Part shown: piece after piece, positions 6,362-7,706 of the stretch
Position numbering within the stretch: position 1 is the stretch's first letter
Layout: each line of letters starts with the position of its first letter
NCBI GenBank assembly: GCA_007132825.1
Contig: SLNX01000209.1
Span: forward strand, 1-7,706
Length of the DNA stretch: 7,706 bases
Direction: 5' to 3'
From: Bacteroidales bacterium
Lineage (GTDB): Bacteria > Bacteroidota > Bacteroidia > Bacteroidales > UBA7960
The notes under the pieces: generated by a model
The model's database searches: none
Told to the model about the DNA's origin: nothing
What the model saw: only the letters and a program-made list of their open reading frames with translations
Program-made: the position numbers and the translations under genes

Positions 6362-7706
6362 ATGGCTGAAAAGCATAAAAACGCTGAGATCATATACACG
6401 GTCAAAGACCGCTGCAAGGTTTGCTATACCTGCGTGCGCGAATGTCCGGCCAAGGCGATCAAAATTGCGAACGGACAGGCGGAGATCATCCCTTCGCGCT
6501 GCATTGCATGCGGCAACTGCATACGCGTGTGCAGCCGCGATGCCAAAATGTTTGCTTTCTCCATCGATAAGGTAAAGACGCTGTTTCATGAACATGCACC
6601 TGTTGCTGCCATCGTTGCACCCAGTATCGCCGGTGAATTTACAGATATCCACGATTACAGACACTTCGTTGGCATGATACGGGCACTGGGCTTCGACTAT
6701 GTTACAGAGGTTGCATTTGGCGCCGAGCTGATCGCAAACAAGTATAAAGAACTCCTTGAGTCCAAACCCGGCAGGCCGCTCATCTCCACCAGCTGCCCTG
6801 CCATCGTTAGCTACGTGGAGAAACATCATCCGCAAATTATAGATTCCCTGGTACCTGTGGTATCGCCAATGATCGCAACAGCCAAAGTGGTAAAGGAGAA
6901 ATATGGCCAGAATACCCGAATTGTATTTATCGGCCCCTGTATTGCAAAAAAGGTGGAAGCTGCTGATGAACAGTTTGACGGGCTTATTGATGAGGTGATC
7001 TCCTTTGTAGAGCTTAGGCGCATGTTTTCTGAAAAAAAACTTACAGAACACAATGTGGAGCCTTCTGAGTTTGATCCGCCGATAGCTGGTAAAGGAGCCA
7101 TTTTTCCAATAAGCGGCGGAATGCTGCAAACAGTTGACCTCGAAGAGGATTTTGTGAAAGGCGACATCATCGTGGCGGAAGGCAGAAGAGACATCATTGA
7201 GGTGCTGCGTGAGTTTGAAGAGGGATACCTGGAAGCGAAAATGTTTGACCTGTTGTGCTGCAACGGATGTATCAATGGCCCCGGAATGAGCCACAGCCGT
7301 CAGTTTTTCTACAAGCGTAAGAATATATCCAACTTTGCAAAACGCAAGTATGACCGGATCGACCTGGAGCAATGGCAGAAGGATTTGTCAACCTACCTGG
7401 AACTGGAACTGGGGCGCGACTTTAAGGGAAATGACCAGCGCTTCCCCAGCCCGCCGCGCGATGAGGAGATTAAAGAGGTGCTTGTCAAGCTCGGAAAGAA
7501 AGAAGCTGAAGATGAGCTCAACTGTGGTGCCTGTGGCTACGATACATGCCATGATCACGCCGTAGCCATACTTCAGGGCTTGGCTGAATCGGAAATGTGC
7601 CTCCCCTATACAATCGATCAGTTGCACGAATACATTCAGGAGCTGGATGTGTCTAACAAAAAACTTGCCTCCACACAGGCAGCCCTGAAACAAAGTGAAA
7701 AACTGG
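6362..7706 (+). CDS. HydS-like sensory [FeFe] hydrogenase, probably fused to a histidine kinase (3' end outside window)
   Basis: The frame is open from ATG 6362 to the window end: 448 full codons, C-terminus missing. It starts 13 bases after hydA and so probably belongs to the hydCBA operon. Domains: two complete 4Fe-4S motifs (C18/C21/C24/C28 and C47/C50/C53/C57); an H-domain (about 80-350); a PF04060-type motif (C388, C391, C396, C413); then a long helix (about 418-448). The H-domain keeps all four H-cluster cysteines: C145 (TSCPA), C193 (GPCIAKK), C299 and C303 (CCNGCINGPG). S144 replaces the proton-transfer cysteine, and G191 replaces the L2 methionine. Such changes fit a slow, sensory hydrogenase (HydS class) rather than a production enzyme. 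The last visible residues (STQAALKQSEKL) are typical of the helix entering a histidine-kinase HisKA domain, so an H2- or redox-responsive kinase is likely; the kinase itself is not visible. It is a clear paralogue of the minus-strand sensor at 1-1556 (for example GFDYV, FDPPI and the identical spacing of the PF04060 cysteines). Confidence 0.93.
   Translation, partial: MAEKHKNAEIIYTVKDRCKVCYTCVRECPAKAIKIANGQAEIIPSRCIACGNCIRVCSRDAKMFAFSIDKVKTLFHEHAPVAAIVAPSIAGEFTDIHDYRHFVGMIRALGFDYVTEVAFGAELIANKYKELLESKPGRPLISTSCPAIVSYVEKHHPQIIDSLVPVVSPMIATAKVVKEKYGQNTRIVFIGPCIAKKVEAADEQFDGLIDEVISFVELRRMFSEKKLTEHNVEPSEFDPPIAGKGAIFPISGGMLQTVDLEEDFVKGDIIVAEGRRDIIEVLREFEEGYLEAKMFDLLCCNGCINGPGMSHSRQFFYKRKNISNFAKRKYDRIDLEQWQKDLSTYLELELGRDFKGNDQRFPSPPRDEEIKEVLVKLGKKEAEDELNCGACGYDTCHDHAVAILQGLAESEMCLPYTIDQLHEYIQELDVSNKKLASTQAALKQSEKL

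Noticed and set aside
6341..7372. Long 343-residue minus-strand open frame
   Set aside because: It is antisense to the plus-strand HydS-like gene, whose frame holds all the Fe-S motifs. The antisense translation shows no family signature.

Overview
The window holds a divergent gene cluster built around a trimeric, probably electron-bifurcating [FeFe] hydrogenase of an anaerobic bacterium. A Bacteroidetes-type host is most likely. The genes have moderate GC, the intergenic DNA is very AT-rich, and most starts lack a Shine-Dalgarno sequence. One upstream element also matches the Bacteroidetes -7 consensus TAnnTTTG. This assignment is an inference from sequence style, not from a marker gene.

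Layout. Plus strand: hydC/NuoE-like (2183-2656), hydB/NuoF-like (2653-4602, overlapping hydC by 4 bases as ATGA) and hydA, the catalytic [FeFe] hydrogenase (4621-6348). A second H-domain protein follows (6362 to beyond 7706) and appears to lead into a histidine-kinase-type helix where the window ends. All four are co-directional with gaps of 18 bases or less, so they look like one operon. Minus strand, transcribed away from it: a small thioredoxin-fold [2Fe-2S] ferredoxin (about 1889 down to 1629), then another H-domain protein (1556 down past base 1) with a coiled coil and the start of a PAS domain. The roughly 290-base AT-rich gap at 1890-2182 separates the two units and should hold both promoters.

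How they fit together. HydA, HydB and HydC would form the soluble complex that couples H2 and H+ to NAD(H) and ferredoxin: H-cluster in HydA, FMN and NADH site in HydB, [2Fe-2S] proteins linking them. The two outer genes are paralogues of each other and resemble sensory hydrogenases (HydS class). Each has two N-terminal 4Fe-4S motifs, an H-domain without the proton-transfer cysteine, a C-x2-C-x4-C-x16-C iron-sulfur motif, and then a signalling helix. They probably read H2 or redox state and pass it to kinase, PAS or phosphatase output domains outside the window.

The most notable points are the two differently specialised sensor-like paralogues flanking the enzyme operon, one with all four H-cluster cysteines and one missing one of them, and a HydA/HydB pair with several departures from canonical active-site motifs. 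Both outermost genes run off the window, so their output domains are not visible. No RNA gene, CRISPR array or mobile element was seen.
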